Source: Pomphorhynchus laevis (Eukaryota > Acanthocephala > Palaeacanthocephala > Echinorhynchida > Pomphorhynchidae). From it: a stretch of 64,000 nt of DNA. The stretch covers positions 682,001-746,000 of the forward strand of contig WNNJ02003776.1 of the NCBI GenBank assembly GCA_012934845.2, given 5' to 3'. A program made the position numbers and the translations under genes. Positions 1 through 10,167 of the stretch are shown in pieces (the stretch's first letter is position 1; every line of letters starts with the position of its first letter). Below the pieces are notes generated by a model. That model did no database searches. It saw only the letters and a list, made by a program, of their open reading frames with translations, and was not told where the DNA came from.

Positions 1-191
1 TAAATATCTAACGTATACATTGTAATAAATGTACATTTAGTATTATGCATTTTTATTATAAATGTATATTTTATTATTTTATATTTTATTCATAATTATT
101 TGTTGTGTAATGTCAGTTTGTATCTATATTTTTGGGACAATGAGTATCTTTAAACTTTAAACTTTGACTGATTGTCATTTTAAATTTATAA
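1..191. other. AT-rich sequence, no gene seen
   Basis: Low-complexity A/T sequence with no open frame, hairpin or recognisable repeat end. Confidence 0.6.
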
Positions 192-262
192 CATAGCAGT
201 TCCTCCTGATGATCTCTAATCCTTATTCTTATACATCGTCCGTTATTTATTATTCAAATAGT
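192..262 (+). repeat. Family G 3'-region fragment
   Basis: Carries the recurrent block reading CTCCTGATGA then CTAATCCTTATTCT, followed by a TTATTTATTA-type run. The same block lies downstream of the Penelope-like RT remnants of family G at 3.0-3.9 and 24.9-26.3 kb, so this is a short sense-oriented 3' piece. Confidence 0.6.
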
Positions 263-547
263 TGATACTGATCCATTATTGATAAATAATTATTGAATAG
301 CTATTGAAATGACTTCCACATTGTCGAAATTAAAATGCAAAGGGCCTAAATTAAGCATTGAAGATTGGACTTGCTTAATTGAATGATTGATTTCAAAATC
401 AAATTTCACTTTTTTAGGGTGACCTTTATCAGCAAATAGATGACGTTTCAATGAGGTCTCCTCTTCCCCATCACTGGCAGATATCTACATGAGTGACTGG
501 GAGAAAATCATTTACCTTAAATAGTTGATACTGATATATTATTGATA
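263..547. other. Non-coding, short direct duplication
   Basis: No gene seen. A ~35 bp sequence beginning GTTGATACTGAT occurs at 261-295 and again at 524-558, next to the MITE that follows. It may be a flank duplication or an older repeat edge. Confidence 0.5.
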
Positions 548-671
548 AATAATTATTGGAGCTTGATCAAAGGAAAGACGTAATTATTTTGGATATTTCG
601 CTCACTACTGTTAGCATCTTCAGAAAATTCTGAAGATGCTAACAGTAGTTGATCCAGCTCCGATAATTATT
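548..671. repeat. MITE with terminal inverted repeats and internal hairpin
   Basis: The outer ends read AATAATTATTGGAGCTTGAT and, inverted, AATAATTATCGGAGCTGGAT. Inside is a perfect 22 bp inverted repeat (604-625 and 628-649) with a 2-nt loop. Related ends occur at 40606-40703 and as a half copy near 48460-48495, so this is a small dispersed non-autonomous family with no coding capacity. Confidence 0.65.
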
Positions 672-1009
672 TATTTATTATTTAATTCATAAAAATTGAC
701 TTTTATTTTAAATTTCAATTTTAAATTTTAACTTGACATAAATATAAATTTGCTTTTCTGGCAAAATACATTCGATGAAAGCTTAGACAGGCCTGGAAAC
801 AAGCCTGGTTAGTTAAGTTGGAATAAAGAATTATTTTAGTCTTATATTAGAGTAATCCCATAATAGAATTATAATTAATCGTAAAATATTGTCTTATGTT
901 AGAACAAAGACAACAGTTATTCATGAACATATGCTGCGTCATCGAATCTCGTTGTAAATATATTTATAAAACAGCTGTTTAATTATCAGGATAAACTTAA
1001 AAGAGATCA
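672..1009. other. AT-rich non-coding; family G UTR remnant
   Basis: 672-745 resembles the ATTCATAAAAATTGAC segment of the family G 3' region. The rest to 1009 shows no open frame or repeat signature. Confidence 0.45.
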
Positions 1010-2400
1010 TTTTCGTTAAATATTGCGCTAATATGCAAAACTTTACACAAACTTGCGAAATTTATAAATATGAAGCTTATTTTGATTGCTGGGTATAAAT
1101 TGTCAAATATCAAAGATGACCCTCAATTACCAAATGAGATTTTAAAGTTCAATGGTAAGAAATGCCACGTTTTCACAGCTGATGTCGTATCATTGTTCAC
1201 AAAAATTCCGTTAGAACCATCAATTTTTATAGCCGTAGAATGTTTGGAAAAAACCTGTGATAATCCAAAACTACCCACACAAGGGTGGAACGAGTTAATG
1301 AGATGGTGTACATCGAAATCCACATTCCAATTCGAAGGGGAATTTTATGATCAAATTGACGGAGTGATGATGGGTTTCCCTTCTAGGTCCTATTTTGGCG
1401 GACATGTATATGCGAAACTGGAAAAATAAAATACATGAGGTAATCCCTAAATTAAGAATTGGTAAAGATTTGTAGACGATGTCTTTTGTATTTTATCAGA
1501 ATATTCGTCAAACTTGAATATAAAAAGTTCTAAACGACGTTGATCATGTCATTCAATGGAATGTAAGCCACGTCAATGAGAACAGTATTATTCCTTTTTT
1601 GGATGTTCTAGTCAAGTTAGGCGAGTCCAAAATAATGACTACAATTTATCGGAAACCTGACATTCCTTGGAACACCACGTCTTGGAAAACATACTTAATG
1701 AAAAATTACAAAATTTCAGCTAAGGGCGCTGTTTCATACAGTTAATCCTATTTGTTCCCATCAAGATGACATTAATTTCGAAACGCAGGCAATTTGGTAC
1801 AAATTGCTACAATGTGGGTATCCTCCAAAATTAATTAGACAGGCCTGAAAACTAGCACTCTTATCACCTGTATCGTACAATAAAATAAATCGAAAAGACT
1901 ATGTGTTTAAACGAGAATAGCGAACGTCGATGATCACAGACGCTTCTATCAAGAAATCGACTTTTTTATTTGAAAAAAGTCGAGACTCCAGCTTGGATCT
2001 TAAAACGGAAACCCCGTCAAACAAATTCAAATGTGGTATATGAAATCCCTTGCAAGAATTGTCCTTTATCTTACATCGGACAGACAAAATAAGGTGTCTA
2101 AGTAAACTAATATACCAACAAAGGGCAGGAATTAAGAGAGGAGAACACTTGTCAGCCCTGCTAGATCACATGATATCCAAAGATCATTCAATTAATTTCG
2201 ATGCCGCCGGAGTGACAGAGATAGATTCCCTACTTAGCCGGCGACAAATAAAAAATCGATACATATACTTGCAAACGCGTGCCCAAATGGAATGCAATAA
2301 GGACAATTGGATTATGAAAATTCCGTTCTCGGCGCACGAAAAGAAACTAGCAACGTCATCAAAAACACACTGTTATTGGAAGTCAAATTTTAAATAAAAT
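1010..2400 (+). pseudogene. Penelope-like element (GIY-YIG type), decayed
   Basis: Remnant of a Penelope-like retroelement: a reverse transcriptase followed by a GIY-YIG endonuclease. An open stretch at 1070-1429 carries FTADVVSLFTKIPLE (RT motif A region) and DGVMMGFP (motif B, normally MG[ST]P). The catalytic triad follows in another frame near 1465 as RFVDD. From 1560 to 1910 come the RT thumb-like residues LRQA/YNKINRKDYVFKRE, interrupted by stops and frameshifts. The nuclease follows at 2032. No intact frame spans the element, so it is dead. The order RT then GIY-YIG is that of canonical Penelope/Poseidon/Neptune elements. It differs from the two other Penelope-like lineages in the window. 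Confidence 0.8.
2032..2394 (+). pseudogene. GIY-YIG endonuclease domain of Penelope-like element
   Basis: Reads VYEIPCKNCPLSYIGQT, matching the Penelope GIY-YIG entry with its Cys pair (IPCxxC) and YIGQT. Then, after a stop and frame change, SALLDHMISKDHSINF gives the HxxxxxH stretch, and the helix RRQIKNRYIYLQTRAQ contains the usual R(E/K)xxxIxxxx region. In this family the domain nicks target DNA for reverse transcription. The frame is broken between the GIY motif and the His stretch (2088-2110), so the domain cannot be made in one piece. Confidence 0.8.
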
Positions 2401-2874
2401 CATATTTTTCACTCAAATTCTTCCAAGAAATATTTTCGTCATATACTGTCTCAATTTGTATAATTTTTAGTTTCTGGCGAGGACGACTGCGTCGTCGAAA
2501 ATTTAAAGAAAATATTGTCTTAAGCTTTTTAACGAATGGATTTCGCCAGAAATCCAAATGTTTATTTTCATTCGAATGTAATTCTATCAGAAAAGTATAA
2601 ATTGTATAAAATTATATAATTATTTATTATTTATAATTATTTATCTTTATTTTTATTTATATAAATAAATATAGAATCAGTTATCTTATCTGATTAATTA
2701 ACATATACATGATTATGCGATTAATTTATATAATTATTTGTTATATACTAATTTCATTTGATAAACTAATTAAAGAGCTGTCCACTTTAAAAAATAGAAT
2801 TGAAGATATTTAAGTCATCAATTTCCTCGAATTTAGCAAATGTTAATTTAGGGAACTAAAGATCAAAGGATTAT
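2401..2874. other. AT-rich non-coding
   Basis: Homopolymer-rich A/T. A TCAGTTATCTTATCTGATTAA segment near 2678 resembles a degenerate family G terminus. No gene seen. Confidence 0.5.
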
Positions 2875-2990
2875 TTAATATTTTAATGGCAACTGCCATC
2901 ATAATGAAAAGAAAAATTTTACAAATTTTTTGAACTATTAAAAAATTTCCTTTTTCTGATGAAAGCAGTTGCCATTGAAATACTGAATAA
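2875..2990. repeat. Short foldback/MITE-like element
   Basis: AATGGCAACTGC at 2885-2896 is inverted as GCAGTTGCCATT at 2965-2976. Pairing extends imperfectly for about 35 bp per arm around an A/T core. No ORF. Confidence 0.5.
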
Positions 2991-2994
2991 TTAA

Positions 2995-3870
2995 ATCAGC
3001 TAACTGAGTCTACGTATTGTTATATAATTATAAAATAAACAAAACATAATAATGCTAAATCAAAATTTAATAATTAAATAATAAAATTAATAATTGTTTT
3101 TAGATTTTCTATAATTTAAATCAAGTTAAAAAATAAAAATAAAAATAAAAAATAAAAAATAAAATTTAAAATAAACGTCATTTTTATGAATTGACTAATA
3201 AATAACAGACGTTGTATCAGAATAAGGATTAGAGTCATCATGAGTAACTGCTATGTTATTAGGTTTCGGCCCCTAACTCCTCTATCCGACATAGCAGCGG
3301 AGCCAAATACATGCTAATGATGTATTTCCTCTGATAAAACTATCTGGTATCTTATTCTAATACAAAGTATATTATTTATTATCCATCCATAAAAATTTGC
3401 CACTTAAAGAGTTTAAATTTATTCTTTATATTATTGTGTTGATTTATATATTTTACTATTTTCTGCTTGATGTTATTTTTATAGTAACCTAGTTTAAAAT
3501 ATGTATCTATTAAATTATTTAAATTATTTTGAAGGAAGCCAATATCATTACATATTGTTGCAATTCTTAAAATTTCATTATTTAATGTGTTATATTTTAT
3601 ATTATATGGTATGCATGAATGCTCATGCAAAAATATGTTTCTTGTAAATTTAAATATGTCATCTTTACGATATAAATTAATAGTAGTTTTAGTTAATGTT
3701 AATTAAATGTTCATATCTAGATATACACAATCTTTATCATCAATATTAGTTTTATTAAGAATAAGGCTACCTAGATAAATTTGTACACTTATTGAATAAA
3801 AATTATTAGAATTTAATACACATATATCATTTTATTTATTCGAATAAGTATAATATTTATTTAATATTAT
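2995..3870 (-). pseudogene. Family G Penelope-like RT: C-terminal part and 3' region
   Basis: On the minus strand an open stretch (3379-3630) reads HEHSCIPYNIKYNTLNNEIL and continues with FKLGYYKNNIKQKI. It is the C-terminal part of a reverse transcriptase whose YIDD core is seen in other copies (4202 plus, 25680 minus). Downstream on the element's own strand lie a GC-richer block with CCCAACATAGCAGC-like words, CTAATCCTTATTCTGATAC, and the terminus ACGTAGACTCAGTTAGCTGA near 3000. Upstream codons to about 3850 have stops. The element is 5'-truncated and dead. Assignment to Penelope-like elements rests on motif style in fuller copies; this piece alone would be unassignable. Confidence 0.6.
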
Positions 3871-4144
3871 AAAGTTCTTATAATATTGTTTAAAAAGAGC
3901 AATCTTTCGGTTTATTCGATTGAATGCGTTGTCTGACTTGACTTCAGAACGCAGCGAGATTGATGGTATAAATATATTTTCATTTGCAAAATTCATTTTA
4001 CCGCACAGTAATGTAAATATATTTTATGTAAAGAATTTTAGTCGGTACATTTGTAAATTTTTCGCAAGTGTTTTCTCGTAACACTGTAGTCGCAATTAAA
4101 ATCGACAAATAGTAGTCCAATTATAGCTGACTAATTTTAAGCTT

Positions 4145-4303
4145 TATAGAATATGAACATGTTCGTAGCTGTTTAAAAATAAATTTAAATTATTTAAAGA
4201 TATGAAATATATGTTTCGATATATTGATGATATATGTGTATTTAATTCTAGCAATTTTTATCTAATAAATAAACAAATTTATCCAAGAGCCTTTATTCTT
4301 AAT
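4145..4303 (+). pseudogene. Family G RT fragment with YIDD
   Basis: Reads KYMFRYIDDICVFNS then QIYPRAFILNE, the catalytic motif C (YIDD) and following segment of family G reverse transcriptase. The frame is cut at 4303 by the SINE dimer: intact relatives continue LNKTNID where this copy runs into SINE sequence. Fragment only. Confidence 0.65.
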
Positions 4304-4640
4304 GAAGAGTGGTCCCGCTTTATTATCGGGTGCCCCTACGTCTTTCGACAACGCGATCTTGTGGCTTTGACGTGTGTTTTCAAAGAAGTCAATAGAGAGT
4401 GCATGCTCGAGGTTTGAACCCCGTACATAGAGTTTGCAATGCACACGCCTACAACATTCGGCCATGAAGAGTGGTTCCGCTTCATTATCAAGTGCCTTTA
4501 CGTCTTTCGACAACGTGATCTTGTGGCTTTGACGTGTGCTTACAGAGAAGTTAATAGAGAGTGCATGCTCGAGGTTTGAACCCCGTACATAGAGTTTGCA
4601 ATGCACACGCCTCCACCATTCGGCTACGCGGGGCACTCTC
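4304..4640 (-). repeat. Tandem tRNA-derived SINE dimer
   Basis: Two copies of a ~162 bp unit (4304-4465 and 4466-4640) in direct repeat. Each has a tRNA-like half on the minus strand plus a shared non-tRNA half containing GTCTTTCGACAACG and TTGTGGCTTTGACGTG. The unit sits inside a family G RT frame. A third partial unit (GACGTGTGCTTACTGAG, then GAGAGTGCATG) lies at 4753-4817. The dimer could reflect tandem insertion or local duplication. No coding capacity. Confidence 0.7.
4557..4640 (-). promoter_or_regulatory. tRNA-like head with Pol III A and B boxes
   Basis: An 84-nt segment. Its ends GAGAGTGC and GCACTCTC pair as an acceptor stem. The A box is TAGCCGAATGG (fits TRGYNNARNNG) and the B box GGTTCAAACCT (one mismatch to GGTTCRANYCC). 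The length and GGCG after the A box suggest a class II tRNA (Ser/Leu) origin. The anticodon stem does not pair, so it is SINE-like and not a working tRNA. Confidence 0.65.
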
Positions 4641-4884
4641 CATAAAACTCTCTACATAAACTAATAAAATCTCTTAATAAAATCACTCTCTTAATAAAAC
4701 TAATAAAAAAAGAGAGTATTATTACTCTCTTAAAAAAGATAGTAATATTTAGACGTGTGCTTACTGAGAAATCAATAGAGAGTGCATGTCCGGGGTTTGA
4801 GAACCGTGCCTTTAAAGTGCCTTTAAAGGCACTTTTTCAGAGTGCCTTCAAAGGCACTCTCTTAATAAAACTAATAAAATCATT
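4641..4884. other. AT-rich tract with partial SINE and small palindromes
   Basis: CTCTCTTAATAAAACTAATAAAA words recur. AGTGCCTTTAAAGGCACT (4817-4834) is a perfect palindrome, followed by AGTGCCTTCAAAGGCACT. Includes the third, partial SINE unit. Confidence 0.5.
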
Positions 4885-5082
4885 AAGAAAATATAAATAT
4901 ATGGATAAAATTGAATTAATATTTTGATAGATCAAAATTATTTAAAAGTAGGGACATATACATTTAGTCTAATAAAGGTATCACAATAGGAGCTAATAGA
5001 GCCGAATTATAGCTGACTTAGTTTAAAGCTTTATAGAATATGAATTTGTTCATAACTTCTAAAAAATAAATCTGAATTATAT
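4885..5082 (+). pseudogene. Family G RT fragment (motif B region)
   Basis: The sequence parallels 29865-30060 (AAAATTATTTAAAAGTAGGGAC, then the motif B stretch ending in ...IIADL in the fuller copy). Here stops and indels have destroyed the frame. Confidence 0.45.
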
Positions 5083-5480
5083 AAATCAAGTCAGCCAACT
5101 GAGTCTACGTATCTAATATACTTATAAAATAAACAAAACATAATAATGCTAAATCAAAATTTAATAATTAAATAATAAAACAAATAATTGTTTTAAGATT
5201 TTTTACAATTTAAATCAAGTTAAAATTAAAAATTGAAATTTAAAATAAAGGTCATTTTTATGAATTGACTAATAAATAACAGACGTTGTATCAGAATAAG
5301 GATTAGAGGTCATCAGGAGGAACTGCTATGCTATCAGGTTTCGGCCCCTAACTACTCTACCCAACATAGCAGCGGGACCAAATAAGTGTTAAGGACGTAT
5401 TTCCTCTGATGAAATTTGACTATATAGTATCTTATTATAATACAAATTATATTATTTATTATCCATCCATAAAAATTTTC
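5083..5480 (-). repeat. Family G 3' region
   Basis: Begins (element 3' end) with the inverse of ACGTAGACTCAGTTGGCTGA and continues through the CTAATCCTTATTCTGATAC and CATAGCAG blocks to ATTATCCATCCATAAAA, where other copies enter RT coding sequence. It is broken by element H at about 5490. Confidence 0.6.
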
Positions 5481-5493
5481 CGCTAACGATTTT

Positions 5494-6190
5494 AAATATT
5501 TTTTTATCATTTGGTCGGCTTCATCAATTATCCTCGTGTGAATTCTTTAATCTAGATGCAGCACTGTACACTACAATCAGCTTAGGTGGACCTCATCAGC
5601 AGTGAGCCTACGCCTATCTTTCATGTTTCGGTTCTTTAATTATCTGCTGAAATTTTCCTCTGCTGCCTTTCTGTAAAAACAATCGATACAGTTTGTAAGA
5701 AAAAACATTTCCACTTTTGCAAGCTGTACGTTGTATCCGTCGATTGAAACTAAAAGACGGTAATAACACAACAGTTCACGGTAACAACCGACAATATGTC
5801 TTTTGAATTTTCTTTGAAGGAAACCGGAATCTGCCAGGTAAATAGAATGAACAATTGCATACACGAGCGAGTATCATCATTTGGTCGGCTTTATCAATTA
5901 TCCTCGTGTGAATTCTTTAATCCTAGATGCAGCACTGTACACTACAATAATGATTAATTCAAAGATGCAGCACTTTAAACACAAAAGGTAGGCGTAGGCT
6001 CACTGCTGATGAGGTCCACCTACGCTGATTGCAGTGTAGGTGGACTAAAAAAATTTGGGATCTATTATGCATACATTTGAGATCTGTACGTTGTATCCGT
6101 CGATTGAAATCAAAAGACGGTAATAACACAACAGTTGACGGTAACAACCGACAATCTGTCTTTTAAATTTTCTTTGACAGGAAACCGGAC
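5494..6190 (-). repeat. Two rearranged copies of palindromic element H
   Basis: The sequence is closely related to 23619-24212: TCATTTGGTCGGCTTCATC, GTGTGAATTCTTTAATC, CTAGATGCAGCACTGTACAC and GGTGGACCTCATCAGC in order, then a body containing ACGTTGTATCCGTCGATTGA. The first copy is ~5494-5878. A second, partly deleted copy follows to ~6190, starting with the same TTTGGTCGGCTT word. The body gives a recurrent peptide (IVGCYRELLCYYRLL, SIDGYNVQ) of no recognised family; it may not be coding. Confidence 0.6.
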
Positions 6191-6484
6191 TTCTATTGTA
6201 GTTAATTCTAATTCTCAAATTAGTGACTGACACACCTATCCACTTTCTAAGTGTTCCTACTCTCGTGTGGAATGGTATCGTAATAATCATATCTGGTTTA
6301 CTTCTCTTCGATGTCGCGAGTGCATTTTCACGTGTCATACGTCTTACCGCTTTAATATGCTGCTAAATAGTTCGCATTTTATATCATCTTGACTTCAGCG
6401 ATATGGTCAAATATTTAATGTTCATCTCAAAATCATTTTTATCTGAAAATATCCTTTTGATCCGAAACGCTTTATTAAAAAAAG
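6191..6484. other. No gene recognised
   Basis: GC closer to host-like sequence than its surroundings, but no domain was identified. An apparent acceptor (CACTTTCTAAG at ~6251) precedes a short open frame that I do not consider a real exon. Confidence 0.4.
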
Positions 6485-9340
6485 ATTTATTTTAACGTGG
6501 CAAATGCGTGCCAGCGCACGCTTACATGACCACAACAAAACAAAACTGTAAATCAGGTGTCGAGAATGTGTGAACAGAGGAGGTGTTTGAATGTGATAAA
6601 GGAGAGGGCGCGGCGGACGTCAAGAGGGAGTTGATTCCAGGCGAGTGAGGTGGCGACGAGAAAGGATCGGAGACCGTAATTGTTGGAGTAATCGGAAACG
6701 TGGAGTAAGAGGGTATGACGGGAACGCAGCGATAGCGAGGTGGGGCGAGTGCCGTCTAAGAAAGGAAGGTTGATGAACGATGGGGACATACAGCGATGAG
6801 ACTAAAAGTAACGAGAAGGCGGAGTTTGATGCAAATATGGATGGTGGGTCAGGAGAGTTGGGCAAAATATGCGGATGTGTGGTCGAAGCGACGAAGACGA
6901 AAGAGCACTCGAACGGCGGTGTTGATTATTCGTTGTAGGGGTAGGATGATGGATTTTGGAGAATTGGCGAAAAGGCTGAGGCAGTAATCGATTTTAGGGA
7001 AAAGAAGCGATGAAAGAAGAGACATAGAAGAACGGAAGTCGATAAGGGGGCGGATACGGCGGATGTCACGGAGAATTAAGTTAGATGAGCAGACCTTGTC
7101 TCGGACGAAGGGTTTAAGGGAAAGGTGATCATCGAAATGGAAGCCTAAGAAAGTGAGATTGTGGACTATGGGGATGATCGATGAGGCAAAAAATACAGTG
7201 GGAGGAGATATGTTTGGTTTAGGGGAAGGATCCACATTATTTTGGACTTTTCGGGGTTTAGAACGAGATGGATATCACAGAGACGTTTGTAGATAGAAGA
7301 AAGACAGTTGGAGGCCGAAATGCCGATATCGTGTATGCGATGTGCGGGTGCATGAGCATAGATGAGGATGTCATCGGCGTATTGCATGACGTTATAGGAG
7401 TAAGGTTTGATAAACGGAGAGAGATCGCCAAGCAGAATAGAGAAAAGCAGGGGACCTAGGACTGAACCTTGTGGGACCCCGCAAAAAATAGGGATGGGAG
7501 GGGATGATGATGAATTAGAACAGACGCGAAAGGAACGGTCGGCTAGTTACAAGGCAAACTATGCTACGGAGCAAGAAAAGCCGTAATCATAACGAAGGCG
7601 AGAAAGTAGGACGGAGTGGTCGACAACGTCGAATGCGGAGGAGAGGCCGAGGGAAATGAGAACACTATATAGAGCTTTGTCTCAAGAAATGAGTAAGTCG
7701 TTGTACACTTTTATGCATGCGATTTCTGTGGAGTGATTAGAGCGGAAAGCGGATTGGAAAGAAGGGTACAGATTGGATGAGGAGAGATAAGCATTGATCT
7801 GTATTAATGATGAGGCGTTCTAAGAGCTTAGAAAGAGTAGGGAGTAGTGAAATGGGGCGATAGCTGGAAGGAAGGGAGGGTCGAGCGATTGTTTCTTAAG
7901 GAGGGGACGAACGATTGCGGATTTCTAGTGTGAAGGGAAGATACGACTGCGGATGGACGAGTTAAACAAGGTTGTGAGAAATGAGGATATCGATGAGCAT
8001 ATAGATTTTAATATGTGAGTAGGCAGGGGATCGGCAGGTGAGGTTTTGTTGGGCAAGGACATGAGGACAGATGATACTTCTGTAGGTGAGATCGGGAGAA
8101 GATGAAAGAGTTCCGGAAGGATGAGGCTAGACTGGGCAGAGTGGGATAGGATGAAGACCGGGGTGTGAGAGAGCAACGCGGATACTTTAGTCTGTAGAAA
8201 TGACGAATAATAATTGGCATCGATGTTGCATGGCGAAGAGGAGCGAGCAAGGATTGAGTTAAAATTATGCCAGAGAGTCTTAGAGTTGAATGAAGTGATG
8301 ATTTTATGCTACCAGAAGGAATTGCATTTGGTACGTAGTAGGTTGAGATGATACCGGCGAAGAGCAAGATAGGAATCATGGAAAGACGGAGTAATCGAGC
8401 GAAATCACATCTGAGAGAGCGGTGATAGACTCGAAAAGCATGGCGGAGTCGACCTTTTGATAGTAGGCATTGGATGTCAAACCATGGGGCACGGTGCAAG
8501 CGACGGTGTGGGTGAGACTTGAAGGGCAAGAGAATATCGAGAGTGGATGTGAGTTCAGAGTCGAAAAGAAAGGCGAGATAGTGAGGAGATGAATATGTTA
8601 TTGTGGGTAATGATAGAAACGATTTGAGTAAGGCAGATCGGAGAAGGGAGAGGTCAAGATTTCTCCAAGGGCGACGTAGGATTGTAGGTGTGTGAGGAGG
8701 ATTGTGGTTGTGAGTGAGATCAAGGGTGATAAGAAAGTGATCGGATAGACCAGGATCAGAGATGGACAGTGAGGTGTGGGCAGCAAAATGATCGGGGACA
8801 GCGATGATGTCGAGTGCCCCGCCAAGTATATGTGTGGGGCAGTGGAGATTAGTTTGTAATTGTAGTTGGATAGAATGTTGATGAACCGGATGGAATCCGT
8901 AGAAGAGGGGCGGTCTAAACGGATATTGAAGTCGCCTAGAACGAGTGAAGGGATTGAGGACAAAGAACAATGAGAAAGGTCAACGAGTTCGGTAAAAAAG
9001 GCTGTAGGAGCTGATGAACCAGGACGGTATACAATGGCGAGATCTAGAGTGATCGGGTTAGAATAACGACAATGAGCAATTCAAAAGAGCAAGGACTGAA
9101 AGGGGGATTGATTTTTGCGAAGAGACGCGATGTGACACGCGAATGCGACGATGCCGCCATGATTAGAGAATTTAGAAGGGCATGAGCAGAGGGGGCAGGA
9201 GGATTCGACTGGGGAGCAACCGGCAGGGAGCGGACGGCGAATGAAAAGGTCGTCGGAATCTGAGTGCCAGGATTCGGTGAGGCAGAAGAGATCGATGGAT
9301 TGCTTGGTGAATAGGTTGAGGATAAGATCGGATTTATTAA
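6485..9340 (-). pseudogene. LINE family B ORF2: APE endonuclease and reverse transcriptase
   Basis: Minus-strand LINE ORF2 of L2/CR1 type. From its 5' side the endonuclease shows NTRSILNKSD, LTESWHSDSDD, NHGGIVA, VYRPGS, VLGDFNIRLDRPS and SDHFLITLDL (9390-8700), the standard APE motif order. RT follows: pre-RT fingers with LPNKTSPADPLPTHILKS (8050), MQYADDILIYAHA motif C (7385-7350), the NPEKSKIMWIL motif and the FLGFHFDDHLSLKPFV thumb (7150). It ends in the C-terminal segment WNQLPLDVR near 6620. Several frameshifts and stops break it. The protein would nick DNA and copy element RNA by target-primed reverse transcription. Its ORF1 lies upstream at 9831-10884, separated by a B fragment inserted in the opposite orientation. 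Confidence 0.85.
6497..6532 (-). promoter_or_regulatory. Conserved 3'-terminal hairpin of LINE B
   Basis: Element-sense GTGGTCATGTAAGCGTGCGC then TGGCACGCATTTGCCAC. The inner stem GCGTGC/GCACGC sits inside the outer stem GTGG/CCAC. It is present at the 3' end of all B and A copies that reach the end, which suggests RT recognition. Confidence 0.65.
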
Positions 9341-9403
9341 GAATAGATCTAGTGTTGAGGATCTAGTGTTGAGATCTAGTGTTGAGAATAGATCTAGTGT
9401 TGT
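9341..9403. repeat. Short tandem repeat at insertion junction
   Basis: GATCTAGTGTTGAG-type units occur about four times in a row. They border the inverted B fragment that follows and probably arose by slippage or repeated target duplication at insertion. Confidence 0.7.
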
Positions 9404-9830
9404 CGCTTCGACCGCACATCCTCATATTTTGCCCAACTCTCCTGGCCCACCATCCACATCCGCATCAAACTCCGCCTTCTTCTCGTTACCTTTCGTCTCA
9501 TCGCTGTCGGCTTCCCATCGTTCATCAACCTTCCTTTCTTAGACGATACTCGCCCCAACTCGCTATCGCTTCGTTCCTGTCATACCCTCTTACTCCACGT
9601 TCATAATTACTCCAACAACTACGGTCTCCGATCCTTCCTCGTCGCCGCCTCACTCGCCTGGAATCAACTCCCTCTCGACGTCCGCCGCGCTCCCTCCTTT
9701 ATCACATTCAAACACCTCCTCCGTTCACACCTTCTCGACACCTGATTCACAGTTTTGTTTTGTTGTGGTCATGTAAGCGTGCGCTGGCACGCATTTGCCA
9801 CGTTAAAATAATTTTTTTTGAGGAGACCGA
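9404..9830 (+). pseudogene. 5'-truncated LINE B copy inserted in B
   Basis: Plus-strand 3' end of a B element. It starts inside the ORF2 C-terminal region (FDHTSAYFAQLS-type sequence) and runs through ACTCGCCTGGAATCAACTCC to the 3' hairpin at 9765-9801 and an A/T-rich tail. It interrupts the endonuclease start of the minus-strand B element (just before NTRSILNKSD), so it inserted head-to-head. Confidence 0.75.
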
Positions 9831-10167
9831 GGCGGAAACCGTGTATTGTGGCGAAAGAGTCTAGTGGAGAAGACACATAGGAGAGATGGTGCGCCATCGA
9901 ATTTTTGGACGGGTGTGGACAACTTGAAAATTTCCGTCTATGTTTCGGATGAAGAGTGATGTTTCGCCGTTTTCCTCTCGACGGCGTTTTTCGACGCGGG
10001 CTGAAGAGATTTGAGCGATTTCAGAAGGGGCGCAACCAGGGAAATTCGATTGGTTGAATATGACATGAGTTTAAATCGTTGAGAGAGGACAGAAGACGCG
10101 TGAGAGCAATGTTTGAAAACAATTTTTAGGAGAGGGGGCTGGGAAGGATTAGATTGAGAAGATTTGT
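9831..10167 (-). pseudogene. LINE B ORF1 C-terminal part, frameshifted
   Basis: Continues ORF1 out of frame: reads VAFIRLNKSSQSNPSQPP, comparable to the RLGK...RP region of CR1-type ORF1 proteins. A paralogous stretch ends family A at 52640-52790. Stops separate it from the open part upstream. Confidence 0.55.

Noticed and set aside
6243-6360. Short open frame with VEWYRNN and CIFTC after an apparent acceptor
   Set aside because: The Trp-to-Cys distance is far too short for an Ig domain, and the phase does not match the Ig exons.
7166-7459. Plus-strand open frames across the LINE B and A RT regions
   Set aside because: Antisense shadows of the RT coding strand; no independent domain.
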